A stretch of DNA of 64,000 nt, from NCBI GenBank assembly GCA_963764205.1, contig CAVXRN010000006.1:1612001-1676000 (forward strand). The letters run 5' to 3'. This document shows, in pieces, positions 9,113-19,249 of this stretch. The stretch comes from Chersky-840 sp963764205. GTDB lineage: Bacteria; Actinomycetota; Acidimicrobiia; Acidimicrobiales; UBA8190. The notes beneath the pieces were generated by a model. It worked only from the letters and a program-made list of their open reading frames with translations, was not told the origin of the DNA and made no database searches. Positions within the stretch are counted from its first letter, which is position 1; each line of letters starts with the position of its first letter. The translations under genes and the position numbers were made by a program.

Positions 9113-10744
9113 ATGACAACCACACCAGAAGATACGCACCCGTCGGCGCCAAACCCGGGTTCGCACACCCGACGCGTAGCCCGGAACACGGCCGTGCAGT
9201 CTGCGACTTCATTCGGGATTCTGATCATTGGCCTCGTGGTCACGCCGGTGGCCCTGACGCATCTCGGCCTGATCGAGTTCGGCATCTGGGGTTACGTGAG
9301 CACAACGGTCGGCTACCTTGGGGTAGTTGACCCAGGTTTTGGTCTGATAGTCACCCGCTATGCAGCGAGGGCTCGGACTTCGGACGAGCGTGCTACGGTT
9401 CGACGCGTTGTAACGCTAGGCATTCTCGCGTGGTTCGCGTTCTTGGCTGCGCTCAGCCCCGTTGTTCTCGTGGTCGTTCCGATCCTCGTGAACCACTTGC
9501 ACCTCAATATGTCCGAGCAGCGAGCCGCAACCGAGGTCTTCTATTGGGCCTTCTTATTCTTCTTCCTTTCGATTACCGCAGATATCGTCGGTCGAATTCT
9601 AATCGGCATAGGCGCACTGTGGTTGAGCTCAATCATCGACTTTGTGACCCGCCTTGTTTATGGTGTCGTTGCTCTGGTCCTTCTGATCACAGGACTCGGG
9701 ATCTGGGCCCTTATGATTGCTTCAACCACACAGGTGCTCCTGTCAGCGATCGCCGTCTGGGTCGCACTCCGGCGACGTTTTGGACGGGTGCTCGGGAATC
9801 CATTTCGGATTGAGAGGTCCGTTCTTCGAGAGCTGGTCAGATCGGGCGGCTGGTACCAGGTTGCGAGTGTATTCGGGGCACTAAACACTGACACAGATCC
9901 ACTGGTTATCGGCACGTTCATCGGCCCCACGGATGTCGGCGTCTTCAACGTTGCAACTCGGATCGCGAACCTGGTCGGCTATCTGCCAGGACTCCTGCAA
10001 AAAGCCCTGTTACCGACGATCGCTACCAGCCGTCCAGAGGACGTTGACCACGATCGGATTGTTCAAACGGCGACCATTAATGGGAATCGCCTCACCTCAC
10101 TCTTCTCGTTCGCCATCGGCGCTGGTGTAGTTGGGTTGTCTCCTGTCATTTACCGAGCATGGATAGGGCATCTCTATCCAGGTGTTGACATTGCAACGGT
10201 GATCTTGGTGATTGCCGCCCTCGCCAACGCGGTAGGGACAACCGCGGGAACAGTCTTGTTCGCTACGAACCGCATTTCGCTCGTTGCAAAGATCGTGGCC
10301 ATCGGCGTAGTTGCGAATATCGTCTTCACGATCGCTCTTGTCGAGCCATTCGGAATGGTCGGCGTACTCATCGGGACCGTCGCGGCTTTCATCACCGTTG
10401 CACTCGCGGGAATTGTCCTGCTCAACCGCCAGCTGGGCCTCTCGTTGCAGGCCAGCGTATGGACCTGGCTCTGGAGGCTCGTAATCGCCTCCGCTGTCGC
10501 GGCTGGCTCTTGTCGACTGATGCTCATAGCCCTGCCGCCCCAGTGGTTGGACGGACGAGCAAAGGCGTTCGGCACGCTCTGCCTTTTAGGACTGCCGTAC
10601 ACCGTGATCTTTCTATTGGGACTCCGAGTTACCCGCTTCTTCCTCGACGATGACATCATTCTCCTCCAAAAGACACTCCCTAGTCCGTTAAGCCGCCTTG
10701 CGGGTTGGCCTCCGATCCTCTGGTTAGCTGGCGTGACAAAATAA
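9113..10744 (+). CDS. Polysaccharide flippase (Wzx/oligosaccharide exporter family)
   Basis: Integral membrane protein of 543 aa with about 12-14 predicted hydrophobic segments spread along its length (e.g. 'FGILIIGLVVTPVAL', 'LAALSPVVLVVVPILV', 'IVFTIALVEPFGMVGVLIG'). Size and the N-terminal block 'ARNTAVQSATSFGILIIGL' fit the MOP-superfamily flippases, which move undecaprenyl-linked oligosaccharide across the membrane. It is intact. Together with the O-antigen ligase-like gene and the Wzz/BY-kinase it indicates a Wzx/Wzy-type pathway. It is convergent with the glycosyltransferase operon on its right. Confidence 0.85.
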   Translation: MTTTPEDTHPSAPNPGSHTRRVARNTAVQSATSFGILIIGLVVTPVALTHLGLIEFGIWGYVSTTVGYLGVVDPGFGLIVTRYAARARTSDERATVRRVVTLGILAWFAFLAALSPVVLVVVPILVNHLHLNMSEQRAATEVFYWAFLFFFLSITADIVGRILIGIGALWLSSIIDFVTRLVYGVVALVLLITGLGIWALMIASTTQVLLSAIAVWVALRRRFGRVLGNPFRIERSVLRELVRSGGWYQVASVFGALNTDTDPLVIGTFIGPTDVGVFNVATRIANLVGYLPGLLQKALLPTIATSRPEDVDHDRIVQTATINGNRLTSLFSFAIGAGVVGLSPVIYRAWIGHLYPGVDIATVILVIAALANAVGTTAGTVLFATNRISLVAKIVAIGVVANIVFTIALVEPFGMVGVLIGTVAAFITVALAGIVLLNRQLGLSLQASVWTWLWRLVIASAVAAGSCRLMLIALPPQWLDGRAKAFGTLCLLGLPYTVIFLLGLRVTRFFLDDDIILLQKTLPSPLSRLAGWPPILWLAGVTK

Positions 10745-11153
10745 TCGTCTGATCGATTTGATTCTGTCACCTGCTGCCGTCGGGGTGAGATCCGATGTCC
10801 TTGACTGTGGATCCCAACTGATCGCGTGATTGTAGGATTCTGGCGGTCGCCATCCAGTACTTGGGTTACAAAGCTGCCACTGAGGACGGATTATTAAACA
10901 TGGCTGATCGAATGACCTCCGTCGGAGGGTCACCGTTTCAAGAGCGACGACTTCGCCCAAGGCGATGGGCTCGGTTCTGCTCAACATCGCCGGCGGACCC
11001 TTCGCCAGATTGAGTCGGACACGGAATACGCCGAGTTGGGCGCCCAATCTGCGCTTTAAATCTGACCCTGCTCGCTTAATTATCAAGGTGCGGCCCCGAG
11101 GAGTTGACGGCGGATTCCTTGCGGCTACCAATACCAGCCGTTGTGACCCAATG
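10745..11153. other. Convergent intergenic region
   Basis: About 410 bp between the ends of the flippase gene (plus) and the glycosyltransferase operon (minus). No coding frame is recognised. A small hairpin lies at 10913-10932. Confidence 0.45.
10913..10932. terminator. Possible bidirectional terminator
   Basis: TGACCTCC and GGAGGGTCA pair around GTC with one bulge. It lies between two converging transcripts. There is no T-tract, so the call is weak. Confidence 0.3.
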
Positions 11154-12274
11154 TCACAACACGGGCCCGGTTCTGGATTCCGCATGAAGACAATCGCGGA
11201 GAAACCGTTCGACCGTGGAAGCAACCAGGCTCGCGACTGATGACGTTGGTAGAACGCCCTACCGAGATCGCCCAGCTTCTCTCGCTCAGACGCATCCAGC
11301 ACGAGGTGACGAAGAGCGTCGCTCAGTGCAGCGGGCTCACGAGCTACGAGCTTCACAGATCCATCGCTAACTAGGCTCGGCCAGGTATCTCTTCCATCAA
11401 CGGACCACCGGCCTTCCAGACGCGAGTGCCGCTGGAGGAGTCGTCTTCCGCGCGGCTGGTCCGTATCCATCGTCGAAAATGAGAATGTCACACGCACGGA
11501 TCTCGCGGGCAAGAACCTCCGGCGCGACAACCCGGTGAACCTCATTGCCCCTCTTAGGTCTGACGCAATGCCAGCCTGCTGCCAAGCCCGGCCTACGGTG
11601 GAATCCGGACCCGGAGAGCCGAGCAGCCACAGGTCAACTGGCGCACTAAAATACGCGTATGTTCGATCGCTTTCGTGATCAACTCTATGAAGACTCCGGA
11701 TAGCCGAACATGCCTATGCGCATTGGTCCGCACCGCTCTGACGGTTGCGTTAGCACATCTGGCAGGTTGGAGAACACTGGCGTGACGTCGATAGGGCGGA
11801 AGGATAGCCACACGCGTTCACGCAACCACTCCGCTCGTTCATCGACCGTGACAACGGAGGCCCGTCGATACGTGGGCCCGACAGCCATCAGCGGAGCCGG
11901 TGAACAGCGGCCGAGGATATTTACTGCCCCTCCAACCGTCTAATCCCAAGGCACGCGTATTCGTGCAGCAGGGTGACGACTGGAACGCGGCCGCGGCGCA
12001 AGGTCAAAACGAGTGGCCATACGGCTGTCGGGATTCCGTGACTACCGTAAGCGAATACTGAGTAGTGCCACAGGACCACATCGACCTGACCGTGTTTGTT
12101 TGTCCAAGGCGCTCCGCGTGTCCACCGATACAGGCAACGAGTCGAGCTTGGTCGTTCGAATCACTCGGTCTTGACTTCCTGACCGGTGCGGCTGACTTCA
12201 TCCGCCAGAACCATGGCGAAATCTCTCACACCGCACAATGGCCTGTGCGACACCCCGAGATTCAGTATCCTCAA
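11154..12274 (-). pseudogene. Glycosyltransferase (GT-B fold), frameshifted
   Basis: Last gene of the five-gene operon. The start is TTG 12274 ('LRILNLGVSHRPLCGVRDFAMVLADEVSRTG'), overlapping the previous stop as TTGA. Joined frames give 'DQVDVVLWHYSVFAYGSHGIP', 'GRVPVVTLLHEYAC', 'FRPIDVTPVFSNLPDV', 'LAREIRACDILIFDDGYGP', 'ALASGRPVVSVDG' and 'VREPAALSDALRHLVLD', ending 'VASTVERFLRDCLHAES' at 11154. This is the order of a GT4/GT1-like transferase of about 370 aa. At least four shifts are needed, plus an in-frame TGA at 12161-12163 where the frame suggests Trp. Specificity is unknown. Confidence 0.6.
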
Positions 12275-13514
12275 GTGCTTATCTTTGTTGCTCGGCCCCA
12301 AAATGCGTGCGAGGCAGTCGTTCTTCTGTTGTATAGAACGTGCGCGTATGTGTCGATGATCTGATTCGCGATCACCTCAGGTGAGTACTTTGCGACGACA
12401 GTTTGCGCCTTCCTCCCAGCCGGGAACGCATCGCAGCGTCATCAAAGAGTTGGCCGAGCAATGTGGACAACACTCCGATATCCCCCGGTGGGTAGAGGAG
12501 TCCTGTATGCCCGTCGATAATGATCTCTTGCGGTCCGCCTGCCCTGGCGGCCACGACCGGCAATCCGGCCGCCATTCCCTCGACGACGACCTGCCCAAAT
12601 GGCTCTGGCACGATTGACGCATGGACGAGCACATCGACCAGCGAGTTCCTCGAAGACGTCAGAGCAGAAACCTCGGAACTCAACGCGATCCGCGATGCCG
12701 AGCTGATCAACTAGCTCATGAAGTTGGCGCCGTAGTCGTCTTCGCCAAAGAGTGCCGCTCCTACCAAGACTGCTTCTTATCACCATCGGGAAAGGCCTTC
12801 GCGAAGGCCTGTAGGAACACATCCTGACCTTTCCAAGGGGTAAGTCGTCCGACCATGGCGACCCGAAACGGTTATCTCCTCGCGGAGCTTGCCCCGTCTG
12901 TGGCGGGACCACGGGGCCCGGAATCACGGCAGTCACTCTCATACCGCGAGCCGCTCCTTCCAGCAGGGCTCGAGAACTCCAGCTCGCGAGGGTTGCACGA
13001 GAGTTTGCGATAATCCCTGCCGGCAGTACATCGCCAATCGGCGCACTATCAGGACCGCTGGATACGGCAAATAGTCCCTCCGCAATTCGGTCGCGGAGAT
13101 GCCAAATGCATGGAACGCCGGCCCAGCCGAGCAGCCGAGCCGCCGTACAGAGCGGCCTTCAACGTATTCGTGTGCACCAAGTCCGGACGTATCCTTCCTA
13201 GGCGCCTCGGTATTCAAAAGTGTAGGTAGCGCTCTGGGCGAAAGCAGCGACAGTCAGGCCCTCGGCCGAACCCGATCTTTTCGCAGGTCGCGCGCCCGAT
13301 CGTCCATCGGGACAACCTCCACGGATGCTCCAGCAAGCTCGAGCAACGAAACAAGTGGGCCGTCCTCTCCGAGAATAACATGCATCTGTACATCCGAGAG
13401 CGCCGGCACCACTCTGAGAAGAGCGAGTTCCCCGCCCGAGAGTTGCGCAGTGTGGCCGAGCACCACAACGCGGAGAGTGGACGCTCCTCCGGTTGGTGCT
13501 GCCGCGTTGCTCAA
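12271..13514 (-). pseudogene. Glycosyltransferase family 4, frameshifted
   Basis: GT4 glycosyltransferase of about 414 aa after repair. From TTG 13514 it reads 'LRVVVLGHTAQLSGGELALL', then 'RIRPDLVHTNTLKAALYGG', 'VPCIWHLRDRIAEG', 'GRLTPWKGQDVFLQAFA', 'SLVDVLVHASIVPEPFGQ', 'VVVEGMAAGLPVVAARAGG' and ends 'VVAKYSPEVIANQIIDTY' at 12271. The EPFGQVVVEGMA block holds the family's E-x7-E. About five single-base shifts interrupt it. Start and stop overlap the neighbours by 4 nt (TTGA at both ends), so translation would be coupled. Confidence 0.7.
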
Positions 13515-14724
13515 CAAGATGGCCGTAGAGTCTAGATGACGACGGGCCACTTCGGTCCACGAGAAGCCCTCTGCAAACCGGCGACATGCCTCCGCTGTGG
13601 GCAACGGCTTAACTCCGGTGAATGCTCCTCGAAGTCGCTCTGCGAGCGCCTTCGGGTCCCCGGGAGGAACGAGCAGGTCAGGAGCCGAGCCCGTCGAGCG
13701 CCTCGGATAGGCCGTCGAGCGCGGAGGCCACTACCGGGGTGCCCGTAGCAAGCGACTCCAAGACGACAAGCCCGAAGCCCTCGAGGGCGACAGACGGGAC
13801 GATCGAGACGTCGGCCGCCTGATAGTAACGGACAAGGTCCTCGTCGTCGACACTCCCGGCGAAGCGGACGACTCCCTCGAGGCCGAACTTAGCGCGACTG
13901 TGCTTTGAGCAGTCCCCTTGCGGACCAACGCCGACGATGCACAGCACGAAAGGCCCACTCTCAGTACCGACGAGATCCGCCCAGGCCTCGAGAAGGACAT
14001 CAAGGCCCATGCGGGGCACGAGGCGTCTTACCGCGACCGCAACAAATGCATCACGTGGAAGCCCCAACGCCGCTCGTGCTCGTGATCGGTCGCCCGGTGA
14101 GAAGGTCTCAGTGTCGACACCGGGTGGAATGACGTGAATATTCCAAGGGTTCACCCCGTAGCGCTCGATCAGCACTCGCCGAAATGCTCGTGAGAGCACA
14201 ACCATCACGTCAGCGCGGCGATAGACGACGCGTTCCACATGGCGCTTTAGGGCGCACACAAAGTGGCCGTCGCCGGCCAAGGCGCTCTCGTCAGCCCATG
14301 GTCCTTGAAAGTGCACCACGAGTGGCCGGGGGTGCAGGCGACCGAAGAGTACAGGAAGAGCGGTCAGGGCGAAATGAGCGTCGACAATTTCGGCATCCAC
14401 ATGCCGATCGATGCTCGAGGCGAAGGCTCTGAGCCGAGTCCTGAGTGAGGCGGTCGCCGGAGCGACGATCTCGATGGGGTCATTGTCCGCCCCAGGTTGT
14501 GCTTCGCCCGTCACAAGTCCAGTTATGGGCATCTTCAGCTCGCAAAGCGCAGCGACAAGCTGGGAGAAGTAGCGGTTCAGCCCTCCATCGCGAGATGAGC
14601 ATGCCTCGAGTCCGACGGCGAGGACCCTCGGAAGCCCCTCTCTCTTGAGTGGACCGGCTCTTGACACTTGAGCACTGCGGGAGCCGATCCGGCCGGATCG
14701 GCCTCGCCAAAAGAGGCTGGTCAT
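13511..14724 (-). pseudogene. Glycosyltransferase family 4, frameshifted near C-terminus
   Basis: GT4 transferase of about 404 aa. ATG 14724 overlaps the previous stop as ATGA and starts MTSLFWRGRSGRIG. Most of the protein is one frame: 'RVLAVGLEACSSRDGGLNRYF', 'LVVHFQGPWADES', 'WNIHVIPPGVDTETFSPGD', 'VAVRRLVPRMGLDVLLEAW', 'LVRYYQAADVSIVPS', 'EGFGLVVLESLATGTPVVAS'. A shift near 13681 is needed to read 'APDLLVPPGDPKALAERL' and 'CRRFAEGFSWTEVARRHLD'; another must occur just before the stop at 13511, otherwise the frame runs into the next gene. Confidence 0.75.
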
Positions 14725-15921
14725 TTCATTGTGTTTCCAGTGAGAAGTCCGCGGTACATCGGCGTCCACCCTCTCGACCAAACGCTCCCAACCGAACTGC
14801 TCGGCACGTCGGCGTGCCGCTCTCCCGTAACAAGTTCGCCGGTGAGGGTCACCGGCAAGTGCAGAGAGTGCAGCTGCGACATCTCCAGCCTCGCGCCGCG
14901 ACACCGACGCCACCAGGATCGCCCGCTCCCTCGAGCATCTCTGACGCACCACCCACTCGCGTCGTAATAAGCGGCAACGCTGACGCAGCGGCCTCCAGGA
15001 GTGCGAGAGAGAACGCCTCGTAGCTACTGCAGCAAAGATAGATATCGGCCGCTTGATAATACCGCGCCGTCTCGGTGCGCCACCCGAGGAAGCGGACCGC
15101 CCCTCCCACACCAGCAGCGGTGGCGTAAGCCGTGAACCGGGCTTCATCGCCGGCCCCGAGAACCCATAGCTCGAGATCTGGGTCGGTGGAGCGGGCGATG
15201 CCCAACGCGTCGATCGCAAGTGGCGAGACCCTTCAGGTCCCAGTCGCTACCAACGAAGAGCGCGATCCGGTCGTCGATCTGTCATACCCAGCTCCGCCCG
15301 CACGACCTGACGCAGCGAAGAGTTAGGGCAGAATCGATCAAGGTCGACTCCGTTGGGCGCCTCCTCGATCGCGACCCCGGAATACGCTATGGCGAAGCTC
15401 CTCTGCGACCTGGTGAGACACGGGCGCGAGCAGCCGGAGCCGGCTCGGACGATAAGACCATCGCTCCGCTCCGACCGCAAGACTCCGAGCCAGCGACGTG
15501 TTCACCCGCCGAGCCAGTGACGCCCGCTTGGAAGCAAGCCGACCGGTCGCCGCGACGAAGCCGGCATGACAGAAGTGCACCGACGCGACGTCTGCTCGGT
15601 TGGGCACCAACGCCCCGCAGACATGGACGAGATCCGCACCGGCTCGTCGGAGTTGGACCGCCCCGAGCCCATAGAAGACAAGAACGCGGAGTGGGACGGT
15701 CGTCGACGGGAGCGGCACGCGCCGCCATTCGACCAGGTTCGTGAGATCGTCGGCGACGTTGCTCGCGACGATCGTGAATCGGTAGCGATCAAGCAGCCGG
15801 CGGACGAGCTCGGCATGCACCCGCTCCATCCCACCGCTGTCGTCCACCCGGTGGGCGACTACTGCGATTCGTGGTCGGTTGTCCGCAGCTCCGACGTCCA
15901 AGGGCTCCCTCTGACCGTCAT
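14721..15921 (-). pseudogene. Glycosyltransferase family 4, frameshifted
   Basis: GT4 transferase of about 400 aa after repair. The likely start is ATG 15921 (ATGA overlap with the ligase stop), with a shift almost at once into 'PRIAVVAHRVDDSGGMERVHAEL'. It continues 'LVHVCGALVPNRADVASVHF', 'APNGVDLDRFCP', 'ELWVLGAGDEARFTAYA', 'TARYYQAADIYLCCSSYEAF', 'SLALLEAAASALPLITTRVGG', 'AREAGDVAAALSALAGD' and, after a last shift, 'YRGLLTGNTMK' with stop at 14721. All GT4 blocks are present in order; about five single-base shifts separate them. Confidence 0.7.
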
Positions 15922-17465
15922 GTCACGACGCGTTGCGACTGACTGCGATCTCGCCGCCTGGATGGCGACATCGATATTCGGACACATACAAGCGCGATGT
16001 CCCGGTCCACCCATCCGAGGCCGAGCCAGACGAGCCACGCGACCGAGTAGAGGTCGCCATTCATCCACTGGAACGCCATGACGACGAGAAGCCCGAGGGT
16101 GGCCAACGCAGAGCGGTCGCGACGCCGGGCGGCAAGTCGGTAGGTGCCCAGTAATCCCCCGGACGAAGATCACGAGATAGAGAGGAGACCTGGAAGCCCG
16201 AGCGCCGTTCCTGCGTTGCCAAGGTCACCCTCTGTACCCACGTTCGTTGAGCCACCCAGTCGTCCGGCTGCCAGGGTGACCGAGCCGGTGCCGTGCGCCG
16301 ATCGGCAGGGAGAAGGCCGACGTGATGCCATGGAAGGTCTCCGTCAGATGACCGGGAGCGTGGAGTTCGTCCCGGTCGGGTTGGCGATCCCCGAGATCTC
16401 GTGTTGGAGCAGCGCCACTGGTGGGGTTCGCTCGAGCTCGACGTGTTCGTTGGTGGCGAACGGAAACGTGGCTGAGTCCGATTCCAAGAGACGACGACAG
16501 CCAGGACCCCGGCGAGTAGCGCCACGATCGGGCGCAGACCGGCGCGTGCGGCGGCCATGGCACCGAGCGCCACGACGGTGAGGATCGCCGGATCCTCGAA
16601 CGCTCGAGAGCACGAGAGCGGTGCCAACGAGGGCGATCGCAGCCAGGTGCAGCGGGAGGAGCACCCGGCGTCGCATCCCCCAGGTCGCGAACCAGTACCA
16701 CAAGACCGATGCTGAGAAAGACGGCATACTCCTGGCTCGAGGCGAAGCTCCCGAAGGCCCGGACGCACGCCGCCGACATTGAGCGCGGCGTAGCCGCTCG
16801 AGGTGATCCAACGAGCGTCCCACGATGGGGAAGCCGATCGAACTGCTGGGCGAGCCCGTAGACGGCAGCGAGGACGGACAAAACGGCGACGAGCCCGAAC
16901 AAGCGCCGGAGCGTCATCGTCATCGAGAGCGCACGTCCCGACCCAGAAGGCGAGCATCGGTACGAGGATGAAGAGCAGCCCGCCGACGCCCGACGGTGAG
17001 TCCTCCCTGCAAGGGGTTCGCCGCCTCGACCAGCGCCAGCAGCGACAACAGGCCGACGGCATTGGCGAGCGGGGTGCGCGAGCGCAACGCACCCCGTCCG
17101 CACGCCACCACGAACAGGAGCACCAGCACAGCGGGGGCGACCAGGAGCAGTGGGTCGCCGAGGCCCGTGCTGCTCCCGGAGCCGATGAGCCGGCGAACGA
17201 GTCCCAGGGCGACGAGCCAGAAGGCGAGGCCGAGGATCGTGGTACGCGGAGACCTCCACACCACTGCCAGCACAAGTGGGAGCACGGCGAGTGCCAAGAG
17301 GATGTGGAGCGACACCGAGGCGGCGAGCAGCACACCGAACAGCGCCGCCCCGGCGAGTCCGAGGACGGCGACGGTCTCCTGGCGGGCCTTCTGGCGGAGT
17401 CTTCGGGGTGTGAGAGACCCCAGGCGCTGAAGCGTCTCGCCGAGCACGGGCTGCGACAACGCCAT
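15918..17465 (-). pseudogene. O-antigen ligase/polymerase-like membrane protein, frameshifted
   Basis: First gene of the operon, about 515 aa (length is an exact multiple of three despite the shifts). The N-terminal half from ATG 17465 is a run of hydrophobic helices ('LGLAGAALFGVLLAASVSLHILLALAVLPLVLAV', split over several frames later). Continuing frames contain 'LFGLVAVLSVLAAVYGLAQQFD', 'AFGSFASSQEYAVFLSIGLVVLV', 'LHLAAIALVGTALVLSSV' and, near the end, 'ATLGLLVVMAFQWMNGDLYSVAWLVWLGLG'. 'FGSFASSQEYAVFLSIGL' resembles the loop motif of the Wzy_C/WaaL family, which polymerises or ligates glycans outside the membrane. At least three shifts interrupt it. Confidence 0.6.
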
Positions 17466-17472
17466 CCGGCGC

Positions 17473-17478
17473 AGCTTA
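17473..17478 (-). promoter_or_regulatory. -10 box for a leaderless operon start
   Basis: TAAGCT on the minus strand lies 7 nt before the ATG at 17465, so transcription would begin at or next to the start codon. The same spacing recurs at other genes in the window. No clear -35 box is seen. Confidence 0.35.
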
Positions 17479-17522
17479 TTGGCATTGCCCCGGGGCTGAG
17501 CAAGGTGGGAGGCTGGAGGGGG

Positions 17523-19204
17523 ATGGGGTTATCTCGAGGTTCTGCGCGCACGGACAGCCGGGGCTCCACCGAGCCCGGTCTGCTCGACTACCTCCGCATC
17601 CTGTGGCGGCACAAGCTCCTGATCGCTGCTGACCATGGCAGTGGCGGTTGTGGCAGTAGTGGCTCTCGACGAGGTCCGGACACCGACCTACGAAGGGACC
17701 GCCCAGGTCCTCTTCACCGTCCAGGGCACGTCGAGCTCCGGCTCGTCGGCCGACCTCAGTGCGTCGGACGTGGCAACCGACATCGAGCTCATCCAGAGCG
17801 CCCCGGTGCAGGCCGCCGTGGCCAAGACGCTGCACGCCGCTGCGCCGGCCGTCGCGCGCCAGTGAGGTGGGCACGACCAACGTCGCCCAGATCACCGTCC
17901 GCTCGACCAGCCCGGACTTCGCCGCAGCGGCGGCCAATGCCTATGCCCGGGCCTACATCCAGGTCACCACCCAGGACTACATCAACTCACAGCTCGACAG
18001 CGAGCGCCAGATCCAGGCGCAGATCACCGGGGTCCAGGACCACATCGACACGATCACCCAGACCCCCGGGAGTGCCACCTCACCCCAGGGTCAGGCCCAG
18101 CTCTCCGGTCTCTACGGCGAGCTGAGCTCGCTCCAACAACAGCTCAGCCAGGTCCAGGTGACCACGGCCCAGGGAGCGAGCGCCGGACAGCTCGTCGTGC
18201 CGGCGGTCCCCAACCCCGTGCCGGTGTCGCCCAAGCGGGTCCAGGACGCCGTCATCGCGGCGGGCGTGGGCCTGCTCCTGGGCATGGGCTTCGCCCTCCT
18301 GCGTGACTATGTCGACGACCGCATCCGCGACGTCGACGATCTCGAGGAGGCGGCCGGCGGCCTGCCCACGATCGGCCTCGTCCCCGCTCTGCCCGAATGG
18401 CGGGACCGCAAGACGCCGTTCCTGGTCACGGCCCGACGGCCCCGCTCCCCGGCGGCCGAGGCCTACCGGGCCCTGCGCACGTCGATCAAGTTCATGGCGC
18501 TCGAGCGCCCGGTCACGACACTGCAGGTCACGAGCCCGGGAGCCACCGAGGGGAAGACCACCACCTCGGCCAACCTGGCCTATGCGATGGCCGAGTCGGG
18601 CCAGCAGGTCGTCCTGGTGGACTGCGACCTGCGCCGCCCCCGGGTCCATGAGTTCTTCCACCTGCCCAACCAGGTGGGCCTCACCTCGGTCCTCCTCGGG
18701 GAGGCAGCGGTCGAGGAGGTGCTGCTGCCGGTCCAGGGCGACGACGGCACCGACGGTCTGCTGGTGCTCCCCTCGGGGCCGATCCCCCCCAATCCCTCCG
18801 AGCTGTTGTCCGGTGCGAGCGCCGAACTGCTCTTCAAGCAGCTGGCCGAGTCCGCTGACATGGTGATCCTCGACAGCTCGCCCGTGCTGCCGGTGACCGA
18901 CGCCGTGGCGCTGGCCGCCCGGGTCGACGGCGTGCTGCTCGTGGCGGCGGCCGGCATCTCGACCGCCAAGGCGATGGCACGCTCGCTCGAGCTGCTGGGC
19001 CGGGTCGACGCCCCTGTCGTCGGTACGGTCCTCAACCGGGACCCCGACGCCGCCTCGTACGGCTACGGCTACCGGTACGGCTACGGCTCGACCTACGAGC
19101 CCGCCCACACCAACGGCAACGGGAATGGGAGTGGGAACGGCAACGGCCTTGGGGCACCCAGCGCCAAACCAGGGCCCGCTCACGCCCGGCGCAAGACCCG
19201 CTGA
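17523..19204 (+). CDS. Wzz/Wzc-type chain-length regulator and BY-kinase, two frameshifts
   Basis: Polysaccharide co-polymerase with C-terminal tyrosine autokinase, controlling polymer length and export at the inner membrane. ATG 17523 follows GGAGGGGG and reads 'LLDYLRILWRHKLLIAA'. Shifts near 17630 (into 'MAVAVVAVVALDEVRTPTYEGTAQVLF') and near 17862 (into 'SEVGTTNVAQITVRSTSPDFA') are each explained by one extra base. From 17870 the frame is intact: second membrane segment 'AVIAAGVGLLLGMGFALL', kinase Walker A 'GATEGKTTTSANLA', A-prime 'VVLVDCDLRRPR', Walker B-like 'DMVILDSSPVLP'. The tail has a tyrosine cluster (YGYGYRYGYGSTY), the autophosphorylation site of BY-kinases, then an N/G-rich stretch. 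Confidence 0.85.
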
Positions 19205-19249
19205 GCGCGGCCTCCGGTCCAGCGCCTGCGGGGCGAAGAGATCAGTGCG

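Noticed and set aside
18080..19183. Long minus-strand open frame of 367 codons opposite the BY-kinase
   Set aside because: It is antisense to a well-supported kinase with Walker motifs and is Gly/Arg/His-rich, typical of a GC-rich shadow frame.
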